DNA of 64,000 nt from Sphingosinicella terrae (lineage in GTDB: Bacteria; Pseudomonadota; Alphaproteobacteria; Sphingomonadales; Sphingomonadaceae), in NCBI RefSeq assembly GCF_003347635.1, contig NZ_QDFY01000012.1, forward strand, positions 78,660 to 142,659, written 5' to 3'. Shown one piece after another: positions 53,972-63,000 of this stretch. Positions within the stretch are counted from its first letter, which is position 1, and every line of letters starts with the position of its first letter. Made by a program: the position numbers and the translations under genes. Under the pieces are notes generated by a model. The model worked only from the letters and a program-made list of their open reading frames with translations. It did no database searches and was not told the DNA's origin.

Positions 53972-54922
53972 ATGGCCTCGCCCGCCTCGCCTGTTTCCCC
54001 GTTCGCCGTTCGTGACGCCGCGCCGATGGATTCGCGCAAGTTCGTCGATCCGGAGCGGACCGCGAAAGGGGAGAAACGCGCCCGCGTCGCGATGGACCGG
54101 CTCGACACTTTGTGGATCAACACCGGCACCCTGTGCAATCTCGCCTGCGCGAGCTGCTACATCGAAAGCTCGCCGACCAACGACGCCTTGATCTATCTGA
54201 GCCTTGCCGAAGCCGAGGCCTATTTCGACGAGGCGGCCCGGCTCGGCACGCGCACGATCGGCTTCACCGGCGGCGAGCCCTTCATGAATCGCGACATGAT
54301 CGGGATGATGGAGGCGGCGCTCGGCCGCGGCTTCGAACTGCTCGTGCTCACCAATGCGATGCGGCCGATGCGGCGGTTCGAGACGGCGCTCGCTCGGATC
54401 GGCGCCGAGCATGGCCGCCGGATCGTCATGCGCGTCAGCCTCGACCATCATGAAGGGCCGCTCCACGATTCCGAGCGCGGCGAGGGCAGCTGGGAGAAGG
54501 CGCTGGACGGCCTCGCCTGGCTCGCCGGCGCCGGCTTCCGGGTGGCGGTGGCGGGGCGGCGCCTCGCCGGCGATGCCGAGGCGGAAGCGGGCTATGATCG
54601 GCTGCTCGGCGGCCTCGGCATCGCCGCCGATCATGTCGTCCTGTTTCCGACCATGGATCCCGACGCGGACGTGCCCGAGATCAGCGAGGGCTGCTGGGAC
54701 ATCCTCCACGTCTCGCCGTCGGCGATGATGTGCGCCACGAGCCGGATGGTGGTGAAGCCGAAGGGGGCGGAACGGCCCCATGTCGTCGCCTGCACCTTGC
54801 TCCCCTACGACTCGCGCTTCGCCATGGGCGAGAGTCTCGCCGGCGCGCTCGGTCCGGTCGCGCTCAACCATCCCCATTGCGCCCGCTTCTGTGCCCTCGG
54901 CGGCGCCAGCTGCTCCGGATAG
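53972..54922 (+). CDS. Radical SAM protein with C-terminal Cys cluster
   Basis: A 316-residue iron-sulfur enzyme. The cluster motif is CNLACASC (residues about 54-61; CxxxCxxC), then GFTGGEPFMNRDM for SAM binding. The C terminus carries further Cys (MMCATSRM, VVACTLL and HCARFCALGGASC), suggesting an auxiliary cluster of the SPASM/twitch kind. It ends immediately before the start codon of a TIGR04283-type glycosyltransferase. It is not ArsS itself, whose motif differs. The reaction cannot be named; context suggests modification of a glycosylated or arsenical compound or of a peptide. Confidence 0.85.
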   Translation: MASPASPVSPFAVRDAAPMDSRKFVDPERTAKGEKRARVAMDRLDTLWINTGTLCNLACASCYIESSPTNDALIYLSLAEAEAYFDEAARLGTRTIGFTGGEPFMNRDMIGMMEAALGRGFELLVLTNAMRPMRRFETALARIGAEHGRRIVMRVSLDHHEGPLHDSERGEGSWEKALDGLAWLAGAGFRVAVAGRRLAGDAEAEAGYDRLLGGLGIAADHVVLFPTMDPDADVPEISEGCWDILHVSPSAMMCATSRMVVKPKGAERPHVVACTLLPYDSRFAMGESLAGALGPVALNHPHCARFCALGGASCSG

Positions 54923-55582
54923 ATGCTGTCGGTCGTCGTCCCGACCCTCGATGCGGAACGGGACCTCGGTCCCTGCCTCGAGAGGATGGCGGATGCCGAC
55001 GAGATCATCGTCGTTGACGGCGGCTCGCGAGACCGAAGCGCGGCGGTCGCGGAAGCCGCCGGGGCTCGGCTGGTCGTCGCGCCGCGCGGCCGCGGCCACC
55101 AGCTCGCAGCCGGAGCCGAGGCGGCGCGCGGCGACTGGCTGCTCTTCCTCCACGCCGACACGCTGCCGGATCCGGCTTGGCGCGACGCTGTCGAGGCGCA
55201 CCGCGCTGAGGCGCCCGGCAAGGCCGCCTGCTTTCGTCTGCGCATCGCCGACCCCGCTTGGCAGGCGAGGGTGGTCGAGCGCGCGGTGGCGATGCGCGTC
55301 CGCTGGCTTGGCCTGCCTTATGGCGACCAGGGGCTGCTCATTCCGCGCTCGCTCTACGACCGGCTCGGCGGCTTCCGGCCGCTGCCGCTGATGGAGGATG
55401 TCGATCTCGTACGGCGGATCGGCCGCAGACGCATCGCGCTGCTCGGCGCCGAGGCGTGGACCAGCGCCGCCCGCTGGCGCCGCGACGGCTGGGCGCGGCG
55501 CTCGGCGCGCAACCTCTTCTGCCTGGGCCTGTACGCGGCCGGAATGCCGCCCGAGCGGATCGCGCGCATCTATAGCGCATGA
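54923..55582 (+). CDS. TIGR04283-type glycosyltransferase
   Basis: A 219-residue GT2-fold enzyme: SVVVPTLDAERDLGPCL at the start, VVDGGSRDRSA (about residue 32), FLHADTLPD as the DxD-type metal site and GLPYGDQGLLIPRSLYDRLGGF. TIGR04283 members are annotated as arsenosugar glycosyltransferases because they occur beside TIGR04282 members and radical SAM genes, as here. The start codon directly follows the stop of the radical SAM gene (0 bases), so they are translationally coupled. Confidence 0.92.
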   Translation: MLSVVVPTLDAERDLGPCLERMADADEIIVVDGGSRDRSAAVAEAAGARLVVAPRGRGHQLAAGAEAARGDWLLFLHADTLPDPAWRDAVEAHRAEAPGKAACFRLRIADPAWQARVVERAVAMRVRWLGLPYGDQGLLIPRSLYDRLGGFRPLPLMEDVDLVRRIGRRRIALLGAEAWTSAARWRRDGWARRSARNLFCLGLYAAGMPPERIARIYSA

Positions 55583-55584
55583 CC

Positions 55585-55724
55585 TTCCCTCTCCCCCTCG
55601 CGGGAGAGGGGCAGCGGCGAAGCCGCGGGGTGAGGGAATGGCGGGAGAGGCATACGCTGGCGGGACACCCGGGTCGGGGACGCCGCTCCCTCACCCCAAC
55701 CCCGCTCCCGCAAGGGGAAGGGGG
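55585..55724. repeat. Intergenic palindromic repeat between convergent genes
   Basis: It has CTCTCCCCCTCGCGGGAGAG, then GGGGTGAGGGA and, inverted further on, TCCCTCACCCC, and CGCTCCCGCAAGGGGAAGGGGG. The long inverted arrangement and position between the ends of two genes suggest terminator use. The same words recur at 6.8, 45.3 and 52.5 kb. Confidence 0.6.
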
Positions 55725-56594
55725 CTATTTCCTCAGCGCCCGCCGTCCCACGGCATCGAGCTTCGCCACCATCGCCGGATCGCGTGCCTCGGGCGCGGTG
55801 ATGATCGCGGTGTCGAGATTGGTGTCGATCGGCGACGGCGGCCGCTCCGCCGGAAGCGAGCGCGCGAGTTCCACCACCAGCCGGCGCGCCGTTCCGGCAT
55901 TGGCCTGGAGCTGGGCCAATATGTCGCCCACGTCGACCGGATCCTCGCTCTCGCGCCAGCAATCGTAATCGGTCACCATGCCGACCAGGGCGTAGGGAAG
56001 CTCGGCCTCGCGGGCGAGCTTCGCTTCCGGCATCGCGGTCATGCCGATGAGGTCGCAGCCCCATTGTCGATAGGCCCGGCTTTCAGCGCGCGTCGAGAAT
56101 TGCGGCCCTTCCATCGCCAGGTAGCAGCCGCCGCGCGTCACGATCGCGCCCGCCGCCTCCGCCGCGTCGGCGGCCAGCTCGGAAAGGCGCGGGCAGACCG
56201 GATCCGCCATCGAGACATGGGCGACGAGGCCGGGGCCGAAGAAGCTGCTTTCCCGGGCGAAGGTGCGGTCGATGAACTGGTCGGCGACGACGAAGCGGCC
56301 GGGCGCCAGCTCCTCGCGGAGGGAGCCGACCGCCGACAGAGCGAGGATGTCGGTGCATCCGGCCCGCTTCAGCGCGTCGATATTGGCGCGGGCGTTCACC
56401 TTGCCCGGCGGGATCCGGTGGCCGCGGCCATGGCGCGGCAGGAAGACGAAACGGACGCCTTCGATCCGGCCGAGGAGCAGCTCGTCCGACGGCGGGCCCC
56501 AGGGCGTGTCCACCTGGATCCACTGCGCCTCCTCCAGCGCGTCCATCGCATAGAGGCCGGAGCCTCCCAGGATCCCGATCGTCCACCCGCTCAT
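55725..56594 (-). CDS. mtnP: S-methyl-5'-thioadenosine phosphorylase
   Basis: A 289-residue phosphorylase splitting MTA to adenine and methylthioribose-1-phosphate. Signatures are GILGGSGLY, the phosphate site RHGRGH, ALSAVGSLRE, CYLAMEGPQFSTRAES and GMTAMPEAKLARE. The purine-site motif VTDYDCW has the two Asp of 6-aminopurine-specific MTAP members. It is convergent with the radical SAM/glycosyltransferase pair. Radical SAM reactions yield 5'-deoxyadenosine, which MTAPs can also cleave, so a link is conceivable but unproved. Confidence 0.94.
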   Translation of the reverse strand: MSGWTIGILGGSGLYAMDALEEAQWIQVDTPWGPPSDELLLGRIEGVRFVFLPRHGRGHRIPPGKVNARANIDALKRAGCTDILALSAVGSLREELAPGRFVVADQFIDRTFARESSFFGPGLVAHVSMADPVCPRLSELAADAAEAAGAIVTRGGCYLAMEGPQFSTRAESRAYRQWGCDLIGMTAMPEAKLAREAELPYALVGMVTDYDCWRESEDPVDVGDILAQLQANAGTARRLVVELARSLPAERPPSPIDTNLDTAIITAPEARDPAMVAKLDAVGRRALRK

Positions 56595-56673
56595 ACCCGC
56601 GGATTAGGCGGTGGCAGGGCGGCGTGTCGAGGCGGGACTTGTCCGGCGCCCGTCGCGGCGGCACATTCCCTCG

Positions 56674-57363
56674 GTGACGAGGCAGTGGCCCCGATGGCTG
56701 AAGATTGTGCTCAGGAGCCTGCTCCTGATCGCGGCGCTGCCGGTCGCCTGGATCGCGGCCGCCCTGCTGCTCGGCATCGTTCCGGCCAATCTCGGCTGGA
56801 GCCCGCCCGAGCGCGGGGTCACCGTCTTCGTCCGAACCAACGGCGTCCATACCTGGATCGTCATGCCCAAGCTGCACGGGACGGTGGATTGGCGTCCGTT
56901 CGCGCCGGGCGAGCATCTGCGCGACCCTCGCTACGGGCGAAGCGACCATGTCGCGATCGGTTACGGCAACCGCAATTTCTATCTCGAGACGCCGACCTGG
57001 GCCGATCTCACCGTCGCCAACGCGTTCCACGCCGCGTTCGGCAACGGATCGACCCTGCTCCATGTCGAGCACATCCATGAGCCACGGCCGGAGGAATGGC
57101 AGCGGCCCCTGACCCTGACGGAGGAGGAATATCGCCGGCTCGCGGCCTATGTCGCCGCGCGCTTCCAGCGGGATGCGCGCGGGCGACCAATTCCGGTTCT
57201 CGGCCGGGGCTATGGCGACTGGGACATGTTCTACGAGGCGAAGGGCGGCTACAGCTTCGTCCTCACCTGCAACGAGTGGACCGGCCGGGCGCTGCGCCAG
57301 GCGGGGGTGCGCACCGGGCTCTGGACCCCCCTCTCGCAGAGCATCATGTGGCGGCTCGATTGA
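56674..57363 (+). CDS. TIGR02117 family membrane-anchored protein (DUF2459)
   Basis: A 229-residue protein with one N-terminal membrane segment (LRSLLLIAALPVAWIAAALLLG, about 13-34) and an external domain: VRTNGVHTWIVMP, DHVAIGYGNRNFYLETPTW and YSFVLTCNEWTGRALRQAG, the last with a conserved Cys-Asn-x-Trp resembling a cysteine-hydrolase site. It is the DUF2459/TIGR02117 type, function unknown. GTG 56674 puts the membrane helix at residue 13; the GTG at 56611 is a longer alternative only 16 bases from the divergent mtnP start. Confidence 0.83.
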   Translation: MTRQWPRWLKIVLRSLLLIAALPVAWIAAALLLGIVPANLGWSPPERGVTVFVRTNGVHTWIVMPKLHGTVDWRPFAPGEHLRDPRYGRSDHVAIGYGNRNFYLETPTWADLTVANAFHAAFGNGSTLLHVEHIHEPRPEEWQRPLTLTEEEYRRLAAYVAARFQRDARGRPIPVLGRGYGDWDMFYEAKGGYSFVLTCNEWTGRALRQAGVRTGLWTPLSQSIMWRLD

Positions 57364-57413
57364 GCGGCTGAAATCGATTAGACGAACGAGACGGTTTACA
57401 GGGGGAAAGTCTG

Positions 57414-58001
57414 ATGGCGAAGATACTCGGCAATTTCCATCTTGCCTTGCTGATCGGGCTCGTCCTGCTCGTCGCGGCGATGCTCGGCCTCCACCAGGAG
57501 GCGATCGGCGACCGGCTCTATTGGGCTCAGTTCCTTCGCTTCGTCCACGTCTTCGCCGGCTTGCTGTGGATCGGCCTGCTTTACTATTTCAACTTCGTCC
57601 AGATCCCGACCATGCCGAAGGTGCCGGCCGAGCTGAAGCCGGCCGTCTCCCGCTACATCGCCCCGGCCGCCTTGTTCTGGTTCCGCTGGGCGGCGCTGGC
57701 GACGGTGATCCTCGGCCTGCTCGTCGCCGAGATGACCCAGCCCGGCTACTCCGCCGACGCCCTCCTCCTGCGCGAGGGCTTCCGCACCATCGGCATCGGC
57801 ATGTGGCTCGGCCTGATCATGGCGGCGAACGTCTGGTTCGTGATCTGGCCGAACCAGAAGCGCGCGCTCGGCCTCGTCGAGGCGGACGATGCGACCAAGG
57901 CCCGCTCCGCGGCCACCGCGATGATGGCGTCGCGCACGAACCTCATCCTGTCGCTGCCGATGCTCTACTGCATGATCGGGCAGACGCATATCGGGGGGTG
58001 A
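57414..58001 (+). CDS. Urate_ox_N (PuuD-like) membrane protein without cytochrome domain
   Basis: A 195-residue inner-membrane protein with about five hydrophobic segments: FHLALLIGLVLLVAAMLG, RFVHVFAGLLWIGLLYYFNFVQ, FWFRWAALATVILGLLVAEM, GMWLGLIMAANVWFVIW and NLILSLPMLYCMI. The HVFAGLLWIG and NVWFVIWPNQ wording matches the N-terminal domain of PuuD-type urate hydroxylases (DUF989), but the C-terminal cytochrome c part is absent. It could be a redox or urate-related membrane component. AGGGGGAAA precedes the ATG. Confidence 0.8.
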   Translation: MAKILGNFHLALLIGLVLLVAAMLGLHQEAIGDRLYWAQFLRFVHVFAGLLWIGLLYYFNFVQIPTMPKVPAELKPAVSRYIAPAALFWFRWAALATVILGLLVAEMTQPGYSADALLLREGFRTIGIGMWLGLIMAANVWFVIWPNQKRALGLVEADDATKARSAATAMMASRTNLILSLPMLYCMIGQTHIGG

Positions 58002-58595
58002 AGGGGGGCTGCATCCGACGGTTCACCTCTAGTCCATCATTCCACCGAAAGCCGGAATTCCACTTTCGCGGCGTCGACATAAATACGATCACGAACGGTG
58101 GCAGCAGGCCACCGTAGCGTGTCGGAATCTTACCGCCCCAGCTTGTGACGCATTTTGTCTGAATTGCCTGCCGCGGTCCCGTAGAGAATTATCTGCGATA
58201 CGTCTGTCGGCGCTCCTTGCCGGGAGTAAAGACGGAGAGGCATTGCGCGCATACTTCGCCGATTGCTGAGATGATTCGGCGGTCGCCGGACGAAATTGGT
58301 GATCAGTCAAGAAGTCTATCTTTGATCATGAAACTTTTTTCGCCTGCGTGGAGCGACATAAACCGGTGAAAACGGGGACTACAGGCAGAAGATGCGTGAA
58401 GAAGGGGGCTTTGGACGTATGGCGTGCGAAGGTGGGAGCCTGACCCGCGAGGCTTCTCCATCCCCGCGTGACTCAGCCACAGTCGCAGCAAGCGCTCCGC
58501 GGGAGGCCGAATGCGCGGATCGCCGCCTGTCGTTGAAGGGGCTGCGGCGCCTAGCTAGTCTGTCCGGCTTCAAAAGTGACAGGCAGGCGGATAAC
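58002..58595. other. 594-base gene-free region at the edge of the AT-richer island
   Basis: No gene can be supported here. A perfect 8-bp hairpin (ACGGTGGC-AGCAG-GCCACCGT, 58095-58115) lies 93 bases after the upstream gene and may terminate it. From about 58130 the base composition becomes more mixed, with T-runs near 58335. Several short frames in both strands lack ribosome sites. I looked for a tmRNA or tRNA and saw none. Confidence 0.6.
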
Positions 58596-59417
58596 ATGCA
58601 AGACAAACCCGTATTCCTCACCGTGATTGGTGCTCGATCGCCATTGAAGGTCGACGCGGACGCTCTGGCGGCGATCCTCGAGACGAAGGACCCGACCCGG
58701 AGCTACGAAGTGATCGCCGTTCCGACGTCGCAGAATCCGGGCGACGTTGGTCTCATCGTGAATGTTGAGGGGGTCCAGTTCACGGTCCTACCTCGAGTGG
58801 CGAAAGTCGACGCGAAGTCCTTTTCCTCGGCGATCGGCGCAGCGGCCCTGACATGGAAGCGTGCGGGCGAGGCGGTTGGCAAGTCCGAAGCTCAGATAAT
58901 CGCGGCTTCCAACCAACCCGCGGGCGATCATGCCGCTGCGGTCAAGATCGCCTACCTACTCACCGCTCTTACCGCAGCGATCGCTTCGCTGGGCAAGCCA
59001 CTATTCGTCTATTGGGGCACAGGCGATCTTCTCGTCGAGCCAAGCGCCTTCTCGTTAGCTGCCGAGGCTATGTTGAGAGAGAACCAGCCTCCGGTGCTTC
59101 AGTGGGTCCGGTTTGACTTGTTGCGTGGCCCTGAAGGGCCAGGCGGTGCGACGGGGGGAATGCTATCCGTCGGACTTGATCCCTTTATCCAGTACGAGAT
59201 TCAGTTGGAGCCGGTGGCGATAACACCGGTTGAGATTGCTCGTCGTGCAGTCGGATACGCAGAGTATCTAATCCGGGAGGGGGCGCCGGGGGAGGCTACT
59301 GAAATTGCCGGGCCGGCCCCGGGCGAACGAATTATGATTACTCCCATCACTAGCCCAACAGGCACGAGAATATTACGCATGACGTCCAGGAGAATAAATA
59401 GTGGCTTGGCTTCTTAA
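58596..59417 (+). CDS. DUF4261-like protein
   Basis: A 273-residue soluble protein. FLTVIGARSPLKVDADALAAIL begins the domain; KPLFVYWGTGDLLVEPSAFSLAAEAM (about residues 135-160) resembles the 'tyWg..g.lv.p..f' core of DUF4261 proteins. DUF4261 has no established activity but often occurs next to polymorphic-toxin and immunity genes. ATG 58596 has only a weak site (AGGCAGGCGG); upstream in-frame codons back to 58392 look non-coding. Its end overlaps the next gene by 17 bases. Base use is intermediate between host and the AT-rich genes downstream. The family call is tentative. Confidence 0.65.
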   Translation: MQDKPVFLTVIGARSPLKVDADALAAILETKDPTRSYEVIAVPTSQNPGDVGLIVNVEGVQFTVLPRVAKVDAKSFSSAIGAAALTWKRAGEAVGKSEAQIIAASNQPAGDHAAAVKIAYLLTALTAAIASLGKPLFVYWGTGDLLVEPSAFSLAAEAMLRENQPPVLQWVRFDLLRGPEGPGGATGGMLSVGLDPFIQYEIQLEPVAITPVEIARRAVGYAEYLIREGAPGEATEIAGPAPGERIMITPITSPTGTRILRMTSRRINSGLAS

Positions 59418-60024
59418 ACAGGGAGTTACCACTGGAGCGGCTGTGCATTTTGACGTAGACCCGCCTTGTGCAGAGCTTGTGCCAAGTGAAGACTATTACA
59501 GAAAAAACGGCATCCCTTACGGTGCGCTCACGACGTCTGCAGTCCCGATCGAGGACCGCTTTTGGCCGAAGCGCGCGCAACTAAAGACAGATCGCAAGAA
59601 TTTACCTCATCTGGTCAGTTTCTGCTCATTCTGGGGGTTGAGCGATGCATTCAGAAGCTGCGTTTGCGAACTTGAGCCCGGTGTGCACGAATTCCGGAAA
59701 GTCGAGGTGCTTGATAAGCAAGGAGCTCACTTTCCCATCCGATACTTCGCAGTAAACATAATGAACACCGTGAAGGGCGCAATATTGTGGGACGAGACGT
59801 CTGCACAGTCCAAGCTATTTGGAGGCGATAGAAAGCTTTTGTCACTTCGTGATACCGACTCTGGAAAAGTCGCGATAGACCGAGGTATTATCGAGAATTT
59901 TCACCTCTGGGTATCTCATGATATTATTCTGGGTCAAATGATGGTATCTAATGAGTTGTACTCGGTGCTCCATAGAAAGAACATACTTTCTCATGTGAGG
60001 AAATTTGAGATAGTCGAGTACTGA
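59401..60024 (+). CDS. Imm11-like immunity protein (DUF1629)
   Basis: A 207-residue cytosolic protein. The C terminus (HDIILGQMMVSNELYSVLHRKNILSHVRKFEIVEY region) resembles the end of Imm11/DUF1629 proteins, where a strand-helix pattern 'S..l...l...g..g..f.pv' is conserved. These are immunity proteins often paired with AHH-type toxins, which fits the gene 22 bases downstream. It starts with GTG behind AGGAGAATAAATA, overlapping the DUF4261-like gene. The gene is AT-rich. The family call rests on pattern memory, so confidence is moderate. Confidence 0.65.
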   Translation: MAWLLKQGVTTGAAVHFDVDPPCAELVPSEDYYRKNGIPYGALTTSAVPIEDRFWPKRAQLKTDRKNLPHLVSFCSFWGLSDAFRSCVCELEPGVHEFRKVEVLDKQGAHFPIRYFAVNIMNTVKGAILWDETSAQSKLFGGDRKLLSLRDTDSGKVAIDRGIIENFHLWVSHDIILGQMMVSNELYSVLHRKNILSHVRKFEIVEY

Positions 60025-60046
60025 CTCTTCTTCAAGAGAGACACAT

Positions 60047-63000
60047 ATGACGAGCTTCTCTTCGGTCGACACCCAACCGGGGTGGCAAAAGCAGCACATA
60101 ATTCCTACTCAGCTCCTGACAATTAACCTAGAGCTTCAGGAGTTTTTCATCAAGTTATCTCAGTATGGAGGGTATAATCAGGACGCATTTGAATTTAATG
60201 GTATATTGCTTCCCAGCCAAGAGGATGTCGCGCTAGAACGTGGATTCTCGATGCATCGAGGGTCTCATCCAAGATACACAGAGTTTGTCCAAAGAATACT
60301 TGAAAATGTGCGAGAAGAAACTCTCTTAGCGGTGTCGGCTTTGGGGGAGGCTGCCGCTTATGTAGAGGCGTTGAAGACGATCCGCGGTGTCCAGGCTTAC
60401 CTAATGGATGCCCACGTTGTTTCTATCGAGCTCAATCTCCTAACTGGGGAACCAAGTGGTCGGGCATTATTCATGCTTAATCGCAAGGACCCGTGGCTCC
60501 CGGGAGATTCCGATCATGCTTTAGACAACTCTCTTTACGCTATATATGATACTATATCTCTTGATTCCATTCGAGGGAGTATATCGGATCCCGATCCGAC
60601 CAAGCCTTTTTGGCAAGGCTATCACCACGGTGGTGGTTCTAACCTAATCTTCGCTGGGTTCAGTAATAGGGAAGGTACAATCTTCGATCCATACTTTGAG
60701 TATTCGGGTGGCCATTATGCAAGTGCCGTTGAGAGACTGCGAGCGCGAGAGGAAGGTGTCCCTCTAGGCGCGATTTATCAATATCTTCCAATTGGAATCG
60801 AACCGGCGCTGTCTGATAAAGGTGACAACTATCGTCCTGAGGCGCTGATCCGAGACGGAGTAGTATATTTTCAACGCGAGGCGGACCCCAGCAAGACAAT
60901 ATCTCAGCTGACTGCGAGAATCGGACCGGCTCTCGATGTCGCGGGATCTGACCAAAAAGACACAATCATAATGATCGGTCACTTTGGACCGATAGAGGCC
61001 AGTTTCGCCTATGGTCCGTCTGGCAATGGCTTGGTTGTCGCGTCGCCTACCGAGAGATCTCTCGCCACTTTCGTCGACCTTAGCGATGAGTTGCGGGAAA
61101 TGCTGCCGGATTGGGCCTTCCCCCCGATCATCGAGCAAGGCATCGACGAACTCACCGACGGCGCCTCCTACATCGTGGCGCGCCTAGCTGAAAGGATGTT
61201 CTCGAACATCGAGGTGCCGCAGTTCACCGTCGCGGAGAACGGCATAGCCGGTAAGGGCCACGAGGGCGTCGACCTTATGCTGGGCTTCGGCACGGCCGAG
61301 CTCAGCGGCCAGGCTGGCAATGACTGGATCATGCATTTTGGCTCCGGCGAGGTGCAGGGCGGCGACGGTAACGACAAGATCTTCGGCGTCGGCTCCGAAT
61401 ACGGCGGGCCGAGCGATCGGCTCGACCTTTACGGGGGCAACGGCAACGACTTGATCGCCATCGTCTGGGCTGAAGGCGGATACGCTTATGGCGGCGCTGG
61501 CAACGACATCATGCATGGCGGCGGCAAGGAGGCGCACCTATGGGGTGGCAGCGGGGCCGACACCTTCTCGATCAGCAGCGGCACCCATATCCGTGACGCC
61601 GCGATCGAAGACTCCACGACCTTCTTCGGCATCCCCCTTTATGGCGGCGCCAAGCAATGGTGGATGGAGGGGAATACCGCCTACTGGGCACCGTTCAGCA
61701 CCGTGATGTGGGGTTTCCCGGTCATCGGGAGTTCGATCCTCACGGCAGCCTCCTTCTTCATCGACGCCGTTACGATGAAATTCGCCAGCTATCAGGTCGA
61801 TGCCAACGGAGATCTCCAGATCCAGATCGGCTGGGGCCTGGGCGGTCGCGGCGTCGTGAACGATTACCGGCTGGACTTCGACAGCGGCGTCGGCACGGGC
61901 GGAATCACGGTATTTCAGGCCGACCGAGGCGGATCGGAGGACGCCTCCCTCGGGCGCGTTCAGCAGTTCGTCAATCTCGCCCTCTATGCGGGCTTCGGCG
62001 GTGGACTGCCCGGCTTCGACCCGCTCGTCCTCGACCTTGACGGCGACGGCCTGGAGCTCACCACCGAGAATAACAGCCGCGCCTATTTCGAGTTCGACTC
62101 CGACGGCTTCGCCGAGCGGACCGGCTGGGTCCGCCCGGACGACGGGCTGCTGGCGATCGACCTCAACGGCAACGGCACGATCGACAATGTCGGCGAGCTT
62201 TTCGGCAACCGAACCACGTCAGGCTTCGCCATCCTCTCCGGCTACGATCTCAACGCCGACGGCGTCATCGACGCGTCCGACGCGGTGTACGCGAATCTGC
62301 GGATCTGGCAGGATGTCGACCAGGACGGCGTCAGCGACGCCGGCGAGCTGAAGACGCTCGCCGAGCTGGGCATCGTGTCGATCTCGCTGTCCCACGCGGC
62401 GCCCGGCGAGCCGACCGAGGTCGGCGGCAACACCATCGTTCATACCGGCAGCTTCACCCGCGCCGACGGCACCACCGGCGCCGCCGCCGACGTCGCCTCC
62501 ATGATCAACGAGACCGCGACCCGCTGGCGCGGCGACTCCACCGTCAGCGCCTCGGCCGCGGCGCTGCCGCAGCTGCGCGGCTTCGGCGAGGTTCGGGACC
62601 TGCGCGTTGCCATGACGGGCGATCCCGCGCTCGAGACGATGGTCGCCGCCTTTGCCGCCGAGACCAGCAACGACCTCGCCGTGCTGAAGGCCCAGGCCGA
62701 GACGATCCTCTACAAATGGGCCGGGGTCGACGGCGTCGCTGCCGATGCGATCGGCGTCGACGGCTTCGATGCGCGCAAACTCGCCTTCCTCGAAGTCTAT
62801 ACCGGCCACCTGCTGATGCCGCGCGACACGAACGGCACCGTGGTCGCCGACAATCTCGACGAGATGGAGGCGCTCTGGGCGGACCAACTCACCCGGCTGA
62901 CCTTGCGGCTGGTGGTGCAGGGGCCGCTCGCGGACGTCTTCGACGGGATCGACTACAGGACCGATCTTGACCTGCTTGTCGCTGAGACGCCGACCTCTAT

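Noticed and set aside
58380..58600. Possible structured RNA (tmRNA-like) before the DUF4261-like gene
   Set aside because: No tag-peptide coding sequence and no acceptor-type pairing could be found.
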